Source of the DNA: Acholeplasmataceae bacterium UBA4853
Lineage (GTDB): Bacteria > Bacillota_I > Bacilli_A > Acholeplasmatales > Acholeplasmataceae
Length of the DNA: 64,000 bases
Direction: 5' to 3'
Assembly (NCBI GenBank): GCA_002399815.1
Contig: DHEJ01000036.1
Coordinates: forward strand, 38,653 to 102,652
Made by a program: the position numbers and the translations under genes. Shown here piece by piece: positions 9,959-17,479 of this stretch; position 1 is the stretch's first letter; the number at the start of each line of letters is the position of its first letter. A model generated the notes under the pieces. It saw only the letters and a program-made list of their open reading frames with translations. It ran no database searches and had not been told where the DNA came from.

Positions 9959-10999
9959 ATGAATGAGTATAAAAAACCAAATATTGCATTAATTGCAAAA
10001 CTTGCAGGTGTATCAACTGCAACGGTTTCCTATGTCATTAATAATAAGGCAAAGGTTTCAGAAAAAACTAAGGAAAGAATTAATGCAATCATGAATGATT
10101 TGGATTATATTCCTAGTTTAAATGCAAGATCATTATCAAACGGTAAAACAAAATTGATTGGACTCACATTACCTTTAATAGCACCTTCTGATACAACGGG
10201 TAGTTTACTGGAAACAAATCCTTTTTTTGCTGAATATTTAGGTGAAATTCATAAGGTTGTTTCATCCTATGACTATGATATTTTATTATCAGGTATACAA
10301 GTTAAAGGAAAATATAAAAACTGGATTAAATCAAGAGGGTTAGACGGTATTATATTACTTGGTACTTATCCACCTGATATTTATGAAGAAGTTAAAGAAT
10401 TAAATATACCTGCAGTTTTAACAGACGTTTATGAATTTTATACTAAAGATTTTCACTCAATTAATACCGATGATGCAAAAGCCTCCTATTTAGCAACAAA
10501 GCATGTCATTGATTTAGGACATAAAAAGATTGCTTTTGTAGGTGGGTCTATAAAAAAATCGCCAGTTCATAATAATCGTTACTTAGGATTTGGTAATGCG
10601 ATGTTAGATGCTGGGTTGATCATTAATAATGATTGTGTCTTTGAAACATTAACCACTTTTGAAGGTGGCGTAAAATTTGCAAACAAGATGATTCATGAAA
10701 AATTATCATTTACCGCACTGGTTGTTGATGCTGATATTGTTGCATTAGGCATTATGAAAACTTTTTTAGATGCAGGCATTAAAGTACCTGATAAGGTATC
10801 AATTGTTGGATTTGATGATATTCAAGCATCCTCTTTTACATCACCAGGATTAACTACCATTAGACAGTTCATATCAAAAAAAGGTGAGATAGCAGCAAAT
10901 CTCATCATGAAAGATATTCTTGCAAATACAAGAACCACTCAAACAGTTACAATTGAAAGTAAGTTGATTATTAGAGGGTCAACCAAAAAAATAGGATAA
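9959..10999 (+). CDS. LacI-family transcriptional regulator of the sugar operon
   Basis: A 346-residue DNA-binding regulator. Residues about 6-30 are the LacI helix-turn-helix (IALIAKLAGVSTATVSYVIN) followed by the hinge (SLNARSLSNGKTKLIG). The rest is a periplasmic-binding-protein-like sensor domain. A GTG at 9950 is in frame, but AGGTGA at 9948-9953 sits 5 nt before the ATG at 9959, which is the better start. Its place at the end of the importer/phosphorylase operon suggests that it senses the imported sugar or a phosphorylated product. Confidence 0.88.
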   Translation: MNEYKKPNIALIAKLAGVSTATVSYVINNKAKVSEKTKERINAIMNDLDYIPSLNARSLSNGKTKLIGLTLPLIAPSDTTGSLLETNPFFAEYLGEIHKVVSSYDYDILLSGIQVKGKYKNWIKSRGLDGIILLGTYPPDIYEEVKELNIPAVLTDVYEFYTKDFHSINTDDAKASYLATKHVIDLGHKKIAFVGGSIKKSPVHNNRYLGFGNAMLDAGLIINNDCVFETLTTFEGGVKFANKMIHEKLSFTALVVDADIVALGIMKTFLDAGIKVPDKVSIVGFDDIQASSFTSPGLTTIRQFISKKGEIAANLIMKDILANTRTTQTVTIESKLIIRGSTKKIG

Positions 11000-11007
11000 A
11001 AGCGAAT

Positions 11008-11054
11008 AAAGACCAAACATATAACGGATATATAATCTATGTTTGGTCTTTTTA
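11008..11054 (+). terminator. Rho-independent terminator of the sugar operon
   Basis: A perfect 14-bp stem (11008-11021 with 11038-11051) with a 16-nt loop is followed by a short T-run. It closes the unit ending with the LacI-type regulator. Confidence 0.85.
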
Positions 11055-11075
11055 TTGTTTGATTCTTATATAGAT

Positions 11076-11095
11076 TTATGCTAAGATTAGCATAA
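11076..11095. promoter_or_regulatory. Operator-like palindrome upstream of asnA
   Basis: TTATGCTA and TAGCATAA form a perfect 8-bp inverted repeat around AGAT, 42 nt before asnA and free of a T-run. The CATAAT at its right edge (11091-11096) could be a -10 box. This looks like a dimeric repressor site. The protein that would bind it is unknown. Confidence 0.4.
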
Positions 11096-11137
11096 TAAAT
11101 ACATAGAAAAAATGATGAATAGAAATGGAATAAGCAC

Positions 11138-12139
11138 ATGTCAAATACATTAGTTCCTAAAGATTATGTCTCTAAATTAAATTTATATGAGACTCAAACA
11201 GCAATTGGCTATATCAAAAATGTCTTCCAACATAATTTGGCGACCAAATTGAATTTAAAAAGAGTTTCTGCACCGCTTTTTGTGTTATCAAAAACTGGGA
11301 TTAATGATGGGTTAAACGGTGAAAATCCGGTAAGCTTTTTAGTACCATCATTAAATAAACATGCTGAAATTGTTCATTCACTTGCTAAGTGGAAAAGAAT
11401 GGCATTATTTAATTATGATTTTTATGTTGGTAATGGATTATATACCGATATGAATGCTGTTAGAAAAGAAGAAACATTAGATAATCTACATTCGATTTAT
11501 GTTGACCAGTGGGACTGGGAAAAAGTGATTACTAAAGATGATCGAAATATTAAGTTTTTAAAGTTGGTTGTTAAAAATATAGTAAAAGCAATCCATAAAA
11601 CATCACTTCTAGTGCATCATAAATATCCAAGTATTACATATGTTGCACCAAATAAAGTATTTTTTATAGATAGTCAGAAATTAGAAGATATGTATCCTAA
11701 TTTATGCGAAAAAGAACGTGAATATGAAATTACTAAGCTACATCAAGTGGTTTTTATCATGCGCATTGGTCATGTTTTAAAAAGTGGAAAACCCCATGAT
11801 TTAAGAGCTCCGGATTATGATGATTGGAATCTAAATGGTGATTTATTATATTATCATCAAACATTAGATTTAGCTGTTGAGATTTCTAGTATGGGTATTC
11901 GAGTGGATCAAGAGAGTTTATTAAATCAATTAACGATTAAAAATAAACTAGATGATTTATCATATCAGTACCATCAAATGATTATTGAAAATAAATTACC
12001 GCTCACAATTGGTGGTGGGATTGGACAATCAAGACTTTGTTTAATTTTGTTAGAAAAGGCACATATTGGTGAAGTTCAATCATCCATTTGGGATGAGGAA
12101 ACTTATCTATTGTGTAAGGATAAAATATTACTGATTTAA
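11138..12139 (+). CDS. asnA: Aspartate-ammonia ligase (ammonia-dependent asparagine synthetase)
   Basis: A 333-residue enzyme that makes asparagine from aspartate, ammonia and ATP. Length matches the AsnA family (about 330). Recognisable segments are the N-terminal YETQTAIGYIKN, the FVLSKTGINDGLNG block, VRKEETLDNLHSIYVDQWDWEK and the class II synthetase-like C-terminal motif TIGGGIGQSR. It is preceded by an operator-like palindrome and stands alone after a terminator, so it is probably its own transcription unit. Confidence 0.95.
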   Translation: MSNTLVPKDYVSKLNLYETQTAIGYIKNVFQHNLATKLNLKRVSAPLFVLSKTGINDGLNGENPVSFLVPSLNKHAEIVHSLAKWKRMALFNYDFYVGNGLYTDMNAVRKEETLDNLHSIYVDQWDWEKVITKDDRNIKFLKLVVKNIVKAIHKTSLLVHHKYPSITYVAPNKVFFIDSQKLEDMYPNLCEKEREYEITKLHQVVFIMRIGHVLKSGKPHDLRAPDYDDWNLNGDLLYYHQTLDLAVEISSMGIRVDQESLLNQLTIKNKLDDLSYQYHQMIIENKLPLTIGGGIGQSRLCLILLEKAHIGEVQSSIWDEETYLLCKDKILLI

Positions 12140-12174
12140 ATTGCTGCGAATAAAAAAATTTAAGGGTATAACAT

Positions 12175-13698
12175 ATGATAAAAGCGGTTATTTTTGATAT
12201 GGATGGTACGATTTTAGCATCTAATGATTTGGTTACTAAAATCTATGAAACATTGACTAAAATCCATAAGCCACAAGTACATTTAAATAGTATAAGTAAA
12301 GAAGATTTACTTGCAAAAGGATATCCTGAAATCATCAAAATACTTTACCCTGGTCATCATGACTTTTATATTCATGAGATATATAAAATTCATGAAAAGA
12401 TTTCAAAACCATATCTATCTTTATATCCAGATACTTTAGAGTTGTTAGTGTATTTAAAACAATTACATATTCAAATATTTTTAGTAACTTCTGAATTAAG
12501 ATCAATTACCATGAATCAATTAAAATATTTAAATATATTAGATTATTTTGATGAAATCATAGCGTTTGATGATGTTTTAGAACCCAAACCAAGTCCTTTA
12601 GGGATTCATACACTTTTAAATAAATATCATTTAAATAAAGATTTAGTAGTGTTTATAGGGGATTCTATAAGTGACGGTATGGCTGCAAATAAAGCAGGTA
12701 TAAAATCTATTTACATGAATCATCATTTAGATGAGAGTAAAGTTAAATACTTTGATCAAGAAATGCATATGTTAAAGGAATTTATGGATTATATAGATGC
12801 ACTAAATCCTGTCTTTAAACTAGAATTACAAGATAAATCTAGTTTAAATATCATTCAGTTTACTGATCTGCATTTAATGCATGATGAAAAAGATGATAAG
12901 ACATTTAAACTATTAAGTCATATGATAAAAAAAGAATCACCTGATTTAATTTTATTTACAGGTGATCAGACGATGTCAAAAGATAGTGTCATACTATATA
13001 GTAAACTACATATATTCATGGAGCAATTTGAAATACCATGGAGTTTTTTATTTGGTAATCATGATACAGATTATGGTGTATCATATGAGGCATTATTAAA
13101 CACTGTTAAAAAACATAAGTATTTAAAGTTTAAAAGAGGTTATAAAAAGTTAGGATATTCAAATTTCTTTTTTGAAGTTAAATTTGGTAAAAACCAGGTA
13201 GGACTAATTTTTATGTTAGATTCCCATATCGATGAAACCTATATCATAAGTGATAAAGAACAGTGGGGTTATGGTAGAATCCTAGATAGCCAAAGCGAGT
13301 GGATTAAAGATGTTTTTAGGCAATATGAGGTAACAAATAGACATGTATCAAGTATCATATTTCAACATATCCCACCTTTTGAGGTAAGAAGTATAAAAAA
13401 AGAAGATACAAAAAACTATATTGGTGTTTTTGATGAAAGTCCATCAACACCTCCAGTACAGACCAATTTTTTTAATATATTAAATGCATTAGATATTAAA
13501 GGGGTGTTTTATGGTCATGATCATTATAATGACTTTTCATTTACTATGAATAATATTTTTATGGCTTATGGCAGAGTAAGTGGTTATTATGAGTATTTAG
13601 ATGTATCTAATCAAAAAGGTGCAAGATTAATTAAGTTTCATAGTAAAAAATCAATTGATTCAAAGATTTTATTATATGACAAAAACGAGGTGTCTTAA
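12175..13698 (+). CDS. Fusion of a HAD phosphatase and a calcineurin-like metallophosphoesterase
   Basis: A 507-residue cytosolic protein with two phosphatase domains. Residues 1-205 are a HAD domain of the phosphoglycolate phosphatase type: nucleophile Asp8 in FDMDGTI, FLVTSE motif II, EPKPSP motif III and FIGDSISDGMAANKAG motif IV. From about 225 on, the metal ligands of a metallophosphoesterase appear in order: FTDLHL, LFTGDQ, FGNHDTDYG, QHIPPFE and YGHDHYND. All key residues of both domains are kept, so both may be active. The frame is continuous. Substrates are unknown. The next gene starts directly after its stop. Confidence 0.82.
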   Translation: MIKAVIFDMDGTILASNDLVTKIYETLTKIHKPQVHLNSISKEDLLAKGYPEIIKILYPGHHDFYIHEIYKIHEKISKPYLSLYPDTLELLVYLKQLHIQIFLVTSELRSITMNQLKYLNILDYFDEIIAFDDVLEPKPSPLGIHTLLNKYHLNKDLVVFIGDSISDGMAANKAGIKSIYMNHHLDESKVKYFDQEMHMLKEFMDYIDALNPVFKLELQDKSSLNIIQFTDLHLMHDEKDDKTFKLLSHMIKKESPDLILFTGDQTMSKDSVILYSKLHIFMEQFEIPWSFLFGNHDTDYGVSYEALLNTVKKHKYLKFKRGYKKLGYSNFFFEVKFGKNQVGLIFMLDSHIDETYIISDKEQWGYGRILDSQSEWIKDVFRQYEVTNRHVSSIIFQHIPPFEVRSIKKEDTKNYIGVFDESPSTPPVQTNFFNILNALDIKGVFYGHDHYNDFSFTMNNIFMAYGRVSGYYEYLDVSNQKGARLIKFHSKKSIDSKILLYDKNEVS

Positions 13699-14865
13699 AT
13701 GGACCCAATCATAATCATCGGTGGTGGACCATCAGGGATGATGGCAGCAATATCTGTAAAATCAAAATATAAAAATCTGGATGTTATCTTACTAGAACGC
13801 AGTAAGGTTTTAGGTACTAAGATGAAATTAACCGGAGGCGGTAGATGTAATGTTACTGCAAAAATGAGTGTTGATGAAGTGATTAGTTATATTCCTAAAA
13901 ACGGGAAATTTTTATTTAGTAGTTTAACCAACTATGGACCACTAGATATTATTAAGTTTTTTGAATCAAATCATACGCCATTAAAAGAAGAAGATCATAG
14001 TCGAATGTTTCCTTTAAGTAATAAAGCAGTAGATATTGTTGATGCTTTAGCACTTAAAATATATCAATTAGGTGTAAAGGTTTATTTAAATAGTTATGTA
14101 GTTGATATTGACCCAATAAATAAGGAAGTTATTTTAGAAGATAAGCAATATAAGTATCAACATTTAATCATAGCAACCGGTGGTATAACATTACCTCAAA
14201 CAGGCTCAGATGGTACAGGTCATAGATTAGCACAAAAGGCAGGACATTCGATTACAAAATTATTACCAGCTGAAGTGCCTTTAGTATCAAATGATCAGTT
14301 TATTCATGAAAAGACACTTCAAGGATTATCATTTAAAGATGTTACTGTTAATGTATTTGATGGTACTAAACTTAAACACTCAATTACACATGACTTATTA
14401 ATAACGCATTTTGGGTTATCAGGACCAGCAGCTTTAAGAGCAAGTTTTTATATCCTAAACTTACTTGAAAAAGAAAATAAACCAGTAAATATTACCATTG
14501 ATTTTATACCTAAAGTAAATTTACACGATTTAGTACATTCTAAGGATCTTGAAGAACTTCTTAAGGTGCATCAAATACCTAAACGATTAGTTGATTTTTT
14601 AAAAGAACAAAACCCAGATTACTTAAAACTGTTAAAATCATTTCCAATGACAATTTATACGACTAGAGGTTTCCCTGCAGCATTTGTTACAAATGGTGGG
14701 GTTGTAGTAAAAGAAGTTGATCCTAAGACTATGCGTTCTAAGATAAATGCATATATATCATTTTGTGGAGAGGTTTTAGATATTAATGCATATACTGGTG
14801 GATTTAATATCACATCAGCATTTTCAACAGGTTATACAGCAGGAGAAAATATTAATTTAGAATGA
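13699..14865 (+). CDS. HI0933-family FAD-dependent oxidoreductase (BaiN-like flavoprotein)
   Basis: A 388-residue flavoprotein. The N-terminus has the FAD-binding IIGGGPSGMMAA motif, followed by MKLTGGGRCNVT, which marks the HI0933 family. The C-terminal TRGFPAAFVTNGGV and GEVLDINAYTGGFN close the FAD site. Members of this family have no settled role, and some reduce unsaturated bile acids or related substrates. GAGGTG within the end of the preceding gene serves as ribosome binding site, and the ATG follows its TAA directly, so the two are co-translated. Confidence 0.85.
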   Translation: MDPIIIIGGGPSGMMAAISVKSKYKNLDVILLERSKVLGTKMKLTGGGRCNVTAKMSVDEVISYIPKNGKFLFSSLTNYGPLDIIKFFESNHTPLKEEDHSRMFPLSNKAVDIVDALALKIYQLGVKVYLNSYVVDIDPINKEVILEDKQYKYQHLIIATGGITLPQTGSDGTGHRLAQKAGHSITKLLPAEVPLVSNDQFIHEKTLQGLSFKDVTVNVFDGTKLKHSITHDLLITHFGLSGPAALRASFYILNLLEKENKPVNITIDFIPKVNLHDLVHSKDLEELLKVHQIPKRLVDFLKEQNPDYLKLLKSFPMTIYTTRGFPAAFVTNGGVVVKEVDPKTMRSKINAYISFCGEVLDINAYTGGFNITSAFSTGYTAGENINLE

Positions 14866-15013
14866 AAAGATATGATAATTTGATAAAAATCTAGCAATAT
14901 TCATAGGTTTGATATCAAAAATATAATGATATAGGGTAAAATCTTTTTGTTCTTTATAAAAAAGATTATAATAAGGGCGTATATGATATATATACAAAGA
15001 GAGGAACGTAAAT

Positions 15014-16234
15014 ATGAAAAAAATTTATATTGTACTTGTCTTATTATTTGGATTAATACTCGTGGGTTGTACACCAACAAGTAGCGAACTACCACCTTTA
15101 AATGAATCAGATGCACTGGATTTAACAATGGAAGAAAAATATGAAATGATGCAACAAATCAATTTCGATGATGTTGAGGAAAGTGGATTTAGATTAGATC
15201 AATTTATGAAATTAGACTTTGCATATGAATCAGAATCAGACTTTACATCAGAGATGTATAGTATGAATCAAACATCAAATGGTCTACTGAATGTCGATTA
15301 TGATGCAAGTTTTTATGCAAATTTAGGCGCTTCAGCTAACGATACAGTACTTTATGCAGGTATTAATAAAGCAATTATTAATGCTACAATGGAATCAAAT
15401 TTATCTCAAACTGGAAGTGGAGAAGATCCACTTGATCAAAGTTCTAAAGATAATTACGCACTAAATATTACAGATTCATTCTTATTATTAATGGATAAAA
15501 TAGCATACTTAAAAACAAATGGTAGTCTTTTAATAGAAAACTATGTTGATGATGAATTGATGTTAGAAACTAAAGTTGATGAATCATTTACAAACATTAA
15601 AGAAAAAAGTATGATGCCTGTGTTTACTGATGAAGCATATTTAGAAATAAAAAATCAAATTGCTGAAATGAAATCAAGTGTAGAATTACTTCCAGAAGAT
15701 ATGCCAACTGATGCAGAATTAGATGAATTGATGGAAGAACTTGATGCGATGGTTACTGTTTATCAAACAGGAGATGTTTACACTTTAAGAATTTTAGTAA
15801 ATAAAGTGATGATTGATACCTTAATTGATCAAACATTTGAAATGATAATGTTACAAATTGAAGCAGCAACAGCTGATCAAATCAATAGTATGACTACATT
15901 AAAGGCACTTATAAAAAATGCTTTAAAATCATTTGAATTTGATTTTAGAATTGAAGTTAAAGGACCTGAAGATGGTGTTAAAAACTTAAGTAAGATCTCA
16001 TTAAGTGTCAATGGTGAATTTACTGGATTTACATTTGATATGGCTGAATTTGATGAACAAGCAATGCCACTTAGAATCGATTTTGGTGTTACTGTTGAGA
16101 AATTTGGATTTATACTAGATTTTAATGGTGCTGAACCAGAGTTTCCTACGGAAGCTGAATTAGCAGCATATGAAGCAGTTGAAACACCAAGTATCGTTGA
16201 ACTTTTAGAACCAGAAATACCAATGATCGCATAA
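15014..16234 (+). CDS. Lipoprotein of unknown function
   Basis: A 406-residue predicted surface lipoprotein: short charged N-terminus, hydrophobic core and lipobox LVGC (Cys about 19). The mature part is acidic, rich in Met, Glu, Asp and Leu and mostly helical in appearance, with no domain I recognise. GAGAGG lies just upstream of the ATG, and a TATAAT at 14967-14972 may be its -10 box. A strong terminator follows, so it is probably monocistronic. It does not resemble a transporter binding protein, and no enzyme motif is visible. Confidence 0.75.
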   Translation: MKKIYIVLVLLFGLILVGCTPTSSELPPLNESDALDLTMEEKYEMMQQINFDDVEESGFRLDQFMKLDFAYESESDFTSEMYSMNQTSNGLLNVDYDASFYANLGASANDTVLYAGINKAIINATMESNLSQTGSGEDPLDQSSKDNYALNITDSFLLLMDKIAYLKTNGSLLIENYVDDELMLETKVDESFTNIKEKSMMPVFTDEAYLEIKNQIAEMKSSVELLPEDMPTDAELDELMEELDAMVTVYQTGDVYTLRILVNKVMIDTLIDQTFEMIMLQIEAATADQINSMTTLKALIKNALKSFEFDFRIEVKGPEDGVKNLSKISLSVNGEFTGFTFDMAEFDEQAMPLRIDFGVTVEKFGFILDFNGAEPEFPTEAELAAYEAVETPSIVELLEPEIPMIA

Positions 16235-16247
16235 TATATATATAAAT

Positions 16248-16300
16248 AAAAATGGAGGTTTACTACAAATTGATTGTGTAAAAACAACCTCTATTTTTAT
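16248..16300 (+). terminator. Rho-independent terminator after the lipoprotein gene
   Basis: A 13-bp stem (16248-16260 with 16286-16298) with one G-T wobble and a 25-nt loop is followed by a T-rich tail. Confidence 0.75.
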
Positions 16301-16406
16301 TTTTTAGACTTAAACACATTTATCTTATTGATAACGAAAGTGAAATTGAAAATTACAAAGATAATAAATAATTATTATTTTTCATGTATTTATTATAGGT
16401 ATGAAG

Positions 16407-16501
16407 TATAATGGTGTCTATTAATAAATCAATTGAAACAATCACTATATGTTTGGGAGGACATGGTTTGATGTCTTCTCCTGTGTATAGTGATTTTTTT
16501 A
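16407..16501 (+). ncRNA. Candidate small RNA or attenuator ending in a two-tier hairpin
   Basis: A TATAAT at 16407-16412 (no good -35 box) precedes a transcribed-looking stretch that ends in a two-level hairpin. The outer stem pairs 16440-16449 with 16486-16495, and the inner 10-bp stem pairs 1655-64 of this block (16455-16464) with 16471-16480. It is followed by eight T residues (16494-16501). A transcript of about 80 nt would result. Read-through would reach a 38-codon ORF 29 nt downstream, so it could be an attenuator. Confidence 0.45.
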
Positions 16502-16529
16502 TAGACTATAAGTGAATAGGGGATAATAA

Positions 16530-16646
16530 ATGAAATGGATTAGAGGTTTTTTTGATTTTAAGCATAGAACATATGTTGGTTGGGTCGATTTATTTTTAGA
16601 ATTAGAAAAGACAATTTCAATTATTGATAGGATACCTCTAAAGTAA
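16530..16646 (+). CDS. Small ORF, 38 residues, unknown
   Basis: An ATG follows AGGGGATA (16518 on) at good distance and opens a 38-codon frame beginning MKWIRGFFDFKHRTYVGW and ending in TAA. The peptide is rich in aromatic and basic residues at the start and in Leu/Ile/Glu later, and could form an amphipathic helix. It lies between a strong hairpin (16440-16501) and a C-rich hairpin (16655-16690). I recognise no family. It could equally be chance coding in a regulatory RNA. Confidence 0.35.
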   Translation: MKWIRGFFDFKHRTYVGWVDLFLELEKTISIIDRIPLK

Positions 16647-16654
16647 ATTTGTTT

Positions 16655-16690
16655 TTGATTCATAAGATTTCCCCCAAATCTATAATTCAA
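16655..16690 (+). other. Hairpin with a CCCCC loop
   Basis: TTGATTCATAAGATTT and AAATCTATAATTCAA pair almost fully, with small bulges, and expose the loop CCCCC (16671-16675). The loop with its flank is complementary to the GGGGA ribosome binding site of the small ORF upstream. C-rich loops that touch Shine-Dalgarno sequences are known in several Gram-positive small RNAs. The role here is inference. Confidence 0.35.
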
Positions 16691-16701
16691 AAATATTAAG
16701 A

Positions 16702-16738
16702 AAACACCAAGACATGCGCATGCCTTGGTGTTTATTTT
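16702..16738. terminator. Bidirectional terminator between the small ORF and the TetR gene
   Basis: AAACACCAAG (16702-16711) pairs perfectly with CTTGGTGTTT (16724-16733) and is followed by TATTTTAT. It overlaps the TAA of the minus-strand TetR gene and can end transcripts coming from both sides. Confidence 0.75.
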
Positions 16739-17322
16739 ATCCTAAAATAATCCATAAATAGATTGATATGATTTCTAAATAATGCTTCATACCTAGTTAA
16801 AAATCCATCAGGCTCTTCAGTTAAGAACTTTTCGTAGAAATGGTATACGAAGAATGAATGATACATTTTAGCGGCAAGCATTGGATCAGTTTCCATCATT
16901 TGACCTTTACGCATCAATGTTTGGAAGTAGTAACTAAAACCTGTTCTAGGTTTTTGAATGAACTCAACATGTAATAATTCTTTTAATCTAGGTATTTCAA
17001 ATTCCAGTGGAATTAAGAGTTTAGTTAATTTATTGATTTTTGGTCGTTCGAAAAATCTATTGGTTTCAATAGATAAATTTAGGAAGAACTCTCTAGGTGC
17101 TAAATCCATTCTCTTATATAGAGGATAGACATATGTGGATAGCTCAGTCATAAGTTCATGAGCTATTTCAAGTAATATATCTTCTTTGGATTTATAGTGA
17201 TTATAAATAGAAGATGCCCTGATACCTACACTTTTAGCAAGATCCCTCATACCTAAGTTATGGTATCCGTTTAAAGCGAATAATTCTATGGCATTTTCGT
17301 AAATCTTTTGTTTGGTTGTCAT
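16732..17322 (-). CDS. TetR/AcrR-family transcriptional regulator
   Basis: A 196-residue repressor-type protein. Residues about 5-48 form the TetR DNA-binding domain (IYENAIELFALNGYHNLGMRDLAKSVGIRASSIYNHYKSKEDI). Written in parts: helix 1 ends at NGYHNLG and the recognition helix is ASSIYNHYKSKED. The C-terminal ligand domain is not assignable. It is divergent from a large lipoprotein gene across 157 nt that hold a 25-bp inverted repeat, so it probably controls itself and that neighbour. Confidence 0.85.
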   Translation of the reverse strand: MTTKQKIYENAIELFALNGYHNLGMRDLAKSVGIRASSIYNHYKSKEDILLEIAHELMTELSTYVYPLYKRMDLAPREFFLNLSIETNRFFERPKINKLTKLLIPLEFEIPRLKELLHVEFIQKPRTGFSYYFQTLMRKGQMMETDPMLAAKMYHSFFVYHFYEKFLTEEPDGFLTRYEALFRNHINLFMDYFRIK

Positions 17323-17369
17323 AGTCCCCTCCCACGAACGTTGTTATACCTTTATTGTAACCACTGTTA

Positions 17370-17394
17370 GGTTTATTGTCAATTAATATAAACC
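17370..17394. promoter_or_regulatory. Candidate TetR operator
   Basis: GGTTTAT and ATAAACC form a perfect 7-bp inverted repeat separated by 11 nt in the gap between the divergent TetR and lipoprotein genes. The motif ACTGTTA also occurs twice nearby (17363-17369 and 17402-17408). Size and position fit a TetR dimer site. Confidence 0.4.
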
Positions 17395-17479
17395 GGCAAA
17401 ACACTGTTATAAACATTTTGTATATAGAATTTGAAAAACCGTGATATCATAATAACAATTTTATAAGAGAGGTAAAAGA

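Noticed and set aside
14901..15128. 75-codon minus-strand ORF
   Set aside because: It overlaps the lipoprotein start and promoter region, has no ribosome binding site and an unlikely composition.
15877..16287. 136-codon minus-strand ORF within the lipoprotein gene
   Set aside because: It is antisense to a convincing gene and its Ser/Asn-rich translation is typical of a shadow frame.
16499..16690. 63-codon minus-strand ORF
   Set aside because: It runs across the C-rich hairpin and antisense to the better-supported 38-codon ORF. No ribosome binding site was seen.
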